In this document: piece by piece, positions 60,897 through 64,000 of the stretch
How the letters are laid out: each line of letters opens with the position of its first letter
Numbering within the stretch: position 1 is the first letter of the stretch
Origin: Chrysomallon squamiferum
Taxonomy: Eukaryota; Mollusca; Gastropoda; Neomphalida; Peltospiridae
Reading direction: 5' to 3'
Assembly (NCBI GenBank): GCA_012295275.1
Contig: CM022666.1
Span: 2,690,616-2,754,615 of the forward strand
Length of the DNA stretch: 64,000 bases
Program-made: the position numbers and the translations under genes
The notes under the pieces: model-generated
Databases searched by the model: none
Told to the model about the DNA's origin: nothing
The model's input: the letters and a program-made list of their open reading frames with translations, nothing else

Positions 60897-61752
60897 TAAT
60901 ACTAATACACGTACACAAACAGCCACAAAATCAGCAACACATAAAAACACATATACACATTCACTCAACCATAGAAACAAATGCATTTCTCAAGCCATAC
61001 ACAAAATACAAACATTTTCAGAGAGATCATTTTAAAAATATTCTATTACTTATATTAATTTCTTTTTCCAATTTTTTTCTTTTTAAACGTAAAAAATCTG
61101 TACTCAATTTTTTTGCCATGATCTGCCTCATCTACAGATTCAGAATAAAGTGCATTAAGAAAGAGCATTAAGTGTGAATTTTTAAACAATTTCTTTCTTT
61201 TTTTTTCTCTTTAAATTATTATTATTATTATTATTATTTTTATTTTTATTTTTATTTTTTTTTTTTGGTTACTTACCAAGAATCTGTTTGGAATAGAATG
61301 AAAAGAATTTTGCAAGATTTTTTTTTTTTACAAGTTTGATTTGTAATTTTAATAATAATTTTAATGAGGATTATGTAATTTTAAATTAATCTATTAACTT
61401 TTATTTACTTTTCTCTTTATTATTTATTTATTTATTTTATTTATTTAGATATGTTTTCATTTTTCTTTTAATTATTAATAAGAACAATGATCCATCCTTC
61501 CCCACGATATCAAGACCAACATTTAAAAAAAAAATTTTTTTTACCAGTTTATTACAATGACTGGGTATCATTTAACAACATTTTAAATTTGTTTTAATTA
61601 ATTCATTAATTTATTTATTTATTTATATTAATTTATTTCAGATTGAAATCGACTGGGAGAAGATCGAGGCTAAGATAGAGATGGAGTATCAGAAGGAACG
61701 GGAACGACCTACAGCAACATCAAGTGCAAGGACTAAAGAACATCGCATTTAA
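39521..61752 (+). CDS. IFT80: intraflagellar transport protein 80, complete, 18 coding exons, 779 aa
   Basis: Exons: 39521-39557, 40444-40671, 41046-41156, 41655-41723, 42452-42561, 43107-43196, 43455-43592, 44143-44267, 44779-45027, 45475-45638, 46163-46227, 46940-47075 (see frame note), 47749-47896, 48734-48905, 49368-49457, 56978-57150, 57590-57713, 61642-61752 (TAA). They total 2,340 nt, 779 residues, against about 777 in mammals. IFT80 is a peripheral IFT-B subunit needed for cilium assembly. Landmarks in order: [22 protein letters not shown] start; WD repeats with [21 protein letters not shown] and [127 protein letters not shown] end. The first two-thirds form two WD40 propellers and the rest is helical. 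The first intron is U12-type. Confidence 0.96.
39558..40443 (+). other. U12-type AT-AC intron (IFT80 intron 1)
   Basis: The intron starts ATATCCTTT, a perfect minor-spliceosome donor, and ends TTTGCAC. A branch-site match TTTTCTTAAC (40425-40434) lies about ten bases before the AC end. Joining C|AT restores His in [14 protein letters not shown], which aligns without a gap to the known IFT80 N-terminus. No GT-AG pair does this, because a stop lies in frame just upstream. Confidence 0.93.
42243..42451 (+). repeat. tandem duplication carrying the acceptor and start of IFT80 exon 5
   Basis: A unit of about 75 bp (AGTGATATTGTTTATTT...TTTTACAG plus the first 21 exon bases) occurs twice, with acceptors at 42374 and 42451. 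Only the second leads into the full exon. The first copy reads from the same phase but meets TGA after 13 codons. Less similar copies of the flanking sequence lie at about 42,095-42,200 and 42,243-42,336. Confidence 0.85.
46430..46935. repeat. minisatellite, about 130-bp period, IFT80 intron 11
   Basis: Blocks such as AGCATTAACTGTATTAATTT, TTTCTAGCTGTTTTAATATT and AAGCATCAAATATATTCATT recur at about 130-bp spacing (for example 46553 and 46683). The array reaches almost to the exon 12 acceptor. Confidence 0.8.
46930..46945 (+). other. IFT80 exon 12 acceptor with one-base frame conflict
   Basis: Exon 11 ends CAC AAG|GTAGAT in phase 0. The only good acceptor, tgattttag at 46938, would start exon 12 with C then TTG GAA GTG, one base out of frame. 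The protein alignment needs the frame beginning at 46940 ([10 protein letters not shown]). The CDS is therefore given from 46940, implying a one-base indel in the sequence or a non-canonical boundary. Confidence 0.7.
47290..47742. repeat. minisatellite, 29-bp period, IFT80 intron 12
   Basis: Repeats of ATTCTGATTTTTATCTCACT plus ATTTTTAAT become more regular toward the 3' end and stop a few bases before the exon 13 acceptor (ttttcaag, exon start 47749). They supply its T-rich tract. Confidence 0.85.
48556..48720. repeat. (AAT)n microsatellite before IFT80 exon 14
   Basis: About 160 bp of AAT triplets with interruptions reach to within 14 bp of the exon 14 acceptor. The usual pyrimidine tract is therefore almost absent there. 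Confidence 0.9.
49029..49300. repeat. GATA-type repeat with higher-order unit
   Basis: GATA runs are joined to a longer repeated piece (ACAGATAGGTTGATGT) in IFT80 intron 14. Confidence 0.9.
50960..51330. repeat. 31-bp minisatellite
   Basis: The unit is close to TGTTCATAATATACTGATGT plus AATGTGTATAC. Copies at the right end are nearly identical and those at the left are diverged. Confidence 0.85.
51620..51811 (+). other. unexplained 63-codon open frame inside IFT80 intron 15
   Basis: A GC-richer stretch stays open from 51,620 to a TGA at 51,811, with motifs such as [15 protein letters not shown] and [20 protein letters not shown]. It has no counterpart in IFT80 and no convincing partner exon. 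It could be a fragment of an inserted gene or transposon, or chance. No function is proposed. Confidence 0.2.
54945..55036 (+). pseudogene. relic duplicate of IFT80 exon 16
   Basis: The reading [19 protein letters not shown], continuing QVAEVILL, matches [31 protein letters not shown] of the real exon about 2 kb downstream. The middle is about 85% identical by eye. The codon for Gln after ILL is TAG here. No acceptor precedes it and similarity stops shortly after the stop. It is judged a non-functional tandem duplicate. Confidence 0.85.
57714..61641 (+). other. 3.9-kb IFT80 intron 17
   Basis: T/A-rich, with an AAT run (59,206-59,280), a GT-GA compound microsatellite (59,862-59,917), a CT-CA compound run (60,861-60,895) and a GC-richer patch (59,510-59,770) with an inverted CAGCTGC/GCAGCTG pair. 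No exon is seen. Confidence 0.75.
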
Positions 61753-64000
61753 ACAGAGAAATGTCAGCCATTTTTAGTCACTTCCCAGTGCATATTAAAC
61801 ACTGTCATGTCTCCATTTTGTATCTGACTGTGAAAAAACAGAAAATCAGAACAGTACTCAGACGTTCCAATGTTTTGTTGTTGATGTCATGCATTGATTA
61901 TTATTTTATTTATTAACTCTGACATTCATCCATTTTCAGCTGTGATATGAAGGACACATATAGCTAAATTTGTATTTTAGTATTTATATATACATAAATA
62001 CATATGTATATATATTTATATATATATATATATTTCATGGCAGTCTTGTACATAGGAAGCATATGTTATTTGAATTTTACAAATGTTCAGTTGTGATTTA
62101 TATTTTCTGAAAAATTGTTCCATATATCTGTAATAATTTCATTCATATCAAAATCCAGCATCTGTTGTTGTTATAAAGTATTTAAGTGAATTAGAATATT
62201 GTATGTATTCCATTAACTGCATAATACAAATAAATGTAACAAAGTATGTGAATATGTTGAATATATTTTGTCAAAAATCAAATTAGTTATCTGTATAATT
62301 TATTTTTTCTAAATTTTTTATGTTTGAATTAATTTGATATTTTTTATTTAAAAAAAAAAAAAAATTATAGGTAAGGAGGTTTAGTATGTGTGTAAAAATA
62401 GTTAATTTTAAGAATACGTTTAATTTAAATTTGAAGAGTTTGTGACCTGTATATGACACGCATTTTGTAAAATATTTTATCAATTACTCCCAATCCAAAA
62501 ATTAATAAAAATATAAATAAATAAAAAAAAAAAAAAAAAAATGAAATGATTTTATGCTATTATTTCCTTTGCTGGTTTTCAAAATTTTCTTTCTTTCTGT
62601 TTCATTTTAAATGTAATTGTATCTTTAAATATTTATTAACAGTTCAAATATATTGTTGATGCATGATAGCAGAGGATGTTACCTGTAGCATCTTTATCTG
62701 TATCATTTGTAAAAATATTGAGGATTCTAACAACATCATTACTAAAAGTTCTGAATGTCCTCCTATTTTTCATCAGTTTGTAGAATTTCTAAAGAAAAGA
62801 GTTTATTGTTTTTTGTTCTTTTTCATTTGTTTTAATTTACTTCTGAAGACCTACAAAATTTTCTTTGATTTGATGGTAGAAAGAAAACCCAATTAATTTA
62901 TTTTAACTGAAAAACTGAAATACAGACAAATGTCTTCACATATTCAACATGTATTTAGCTATGAAAAAGAATGTTTTGAAAAAATATAATAGTAGACATT
63001 CTTGCTAAATAAGAGAGACAGTATTGAATTATCCTATAAATTTCATTTTCTCTAGCAACAGAATATTAATATAAAAACAAAAAGAATACATTTTTATTAT
63101 TATTATTATTATTATATATTTAACTAAATAATTATTACAGAATCCAGAGAGCAGGCTCATAATTTAGATTTTTAATACATGTGTGCATGTTTCTGTTTCT
63201 TTGATAATTTATTCTGTTAATTTGATAATTGCAAAATAAATTTTATTGGAAATGAAAGAAAATTGATTTACAGATGCTCATCATTTTACAGATTTTAAAT
63301 TTATTATTTTCTTTGTGGACATGAAGGAAATTATTATTATTATTATTTTGTTGAGAAGTGGGTATTTAATATTAAATATATCAGTAAAATCTACTGATTT
63401 CTTCAGATATGAGACATCTTCATGTTTTAAATGAGCTGTTTTGGAAATTAGAATAAATGTTTTGTTTTCTATCAGAAGTGGAAATTTCATGTTGTAGACA
63501 TCCGTCCATCAAGTTTACTTGAATAAATTTGTTAAAAAAACAAATGATTTTTCTTTGTTGTTTTGTTATTTCGTATAAACCTGTAAGAAATTCATTGAAT
63601 AGGCTTTTGTTGTATATTTGTTTTGATTTTTGTAGACTAAATTAAGAGAATTTGTGAATGGTCCGAGAAATGAGAAGATCATATTAAACGGTTGTCAGTT
63701 TACTTGTTTTAATGCTTAGTGAGAATTCAAACATTCTTAGTCACTTCATCAAGCTAAAACAAATGTCCAAACCCAAAATATAAAATAAAACTGGACCATA
63801 GTAAATAAGCCAAGCAGACATTATGGAGACAATTTACATACTTTTTACACTTTTGTATTTATTCATATTATTATTATTATTATTATTTTTTTTGACCCCT
63901 CCATTGTGTCAAGAGATAAAGCCATATTGGAAAAAAGCATTTCATAAGAATTTTATTGTAGAAACGTTTCACTGAAGAGGATTTGGAAATTTAAGTTTAC
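61753..64000 (+). other. IFT80 3' UTR and downstream flank
   Basis: An AATAAA at 62229-62234 followed by T/G-rich sequence is the best polyadenylation site, giving a 3' UTR of about 500 nt. Beyond it the DNA is AT-rich with an A run (62,524-62,540) and short ATT runs (63,091-63,115; 63,866-63,886). No gene is seen. Confidence 0.6.
62229..62234 (+). terminator. IFT80 polyadenylation hexamer AATAAA
   Basis: This canonical hexamer lies 477 bases after the stop codon, with a GT-rich stretch (GTATGTGAATATGTTG) following. Confidence 0.55.

Overview
The window is animal nuclear DNA. It is very AT-rich, carries dense micro- and minisatellites, and its genes are interrupted by introns with consensus splice sites. 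I built the gene models by joining exons by hand, checking splice phase at each junction and comparing with protein families I know. The gene set (IFT80, thymidylate kinase, a DZIP1-like protein, a CXorf58/C11orf65-like protein) is metazoan. A His-rich secreted protein and several copies of a GTTATCTCCCTT-type motif suggest a lophotrochozoan, probably a mollusc. That placement is inference only.

Layout: (1) 1-10,660, + strand: the last 14 exons (506 codons) of a gene that begins left of the window and resembles the C-terminal half of the ciliary basal-body protein DZIP1/DZIP1L. (2) 10,661-17,842: AT-rich 3' flank with no gene, holding a 276-bp TIR element (MITE) and simple repeats. (3) 17,843-21,085, - strand: a two-exon gene for a secreted, cysteine-free, His/Glu/Lys-rich protein of 512 aa with 30-residue tandem repeats. 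(4) About 23,127-26,300, + strand: a TATA promoter, a non-coding first exon, and one coding exon for a 363-aa protein with two membrane segments. (5) 28,231-30,934, - strand: complete thymidylate kinase (DTYMK), five exons, 216 aa. (6) 33,734-38,721, - strand: complete nine-coding-exon CXorf58/C11orf65-like gene, 445 aa, with one GC-AG intron. (7) 39,521-61,752, + strand: complete IFT80, 18 coding exons, 779 aa, head to head with gene 6. (8) 61,753-64,000: IFT80 3' UTR and flank.

IFT80 (IFT-B, intraflagellar transport) and the DZIP1-like protein (basal body/transition zone) are both ciliary. The CXorf58-like gene shares a short divergent promoter region with IFT80, which contains a partial RFX X-box-like sequence. 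I see no operon, CRISPR, rRNA or tRNA.

The most notable observations are: a U12-type AT-AC intron in codon 13 of IFT80; three separate local duplications of exon pieces (in the DZIP1-like gene and twice in IFT80), one of them an open in-frame cassette candidate and one an exon relic with an in-frame stop; a one-base frame conflict at an IFT80 junction beside minisatellites; two copies of a TIR element reminiscent of the pogo/Tigger group; a possible mitochondrial N-terminus on thymidylate kinase; and the unfamiliar His-rich repeat protein, whose signal peptide lies on its own small exon 1.7 kb away.
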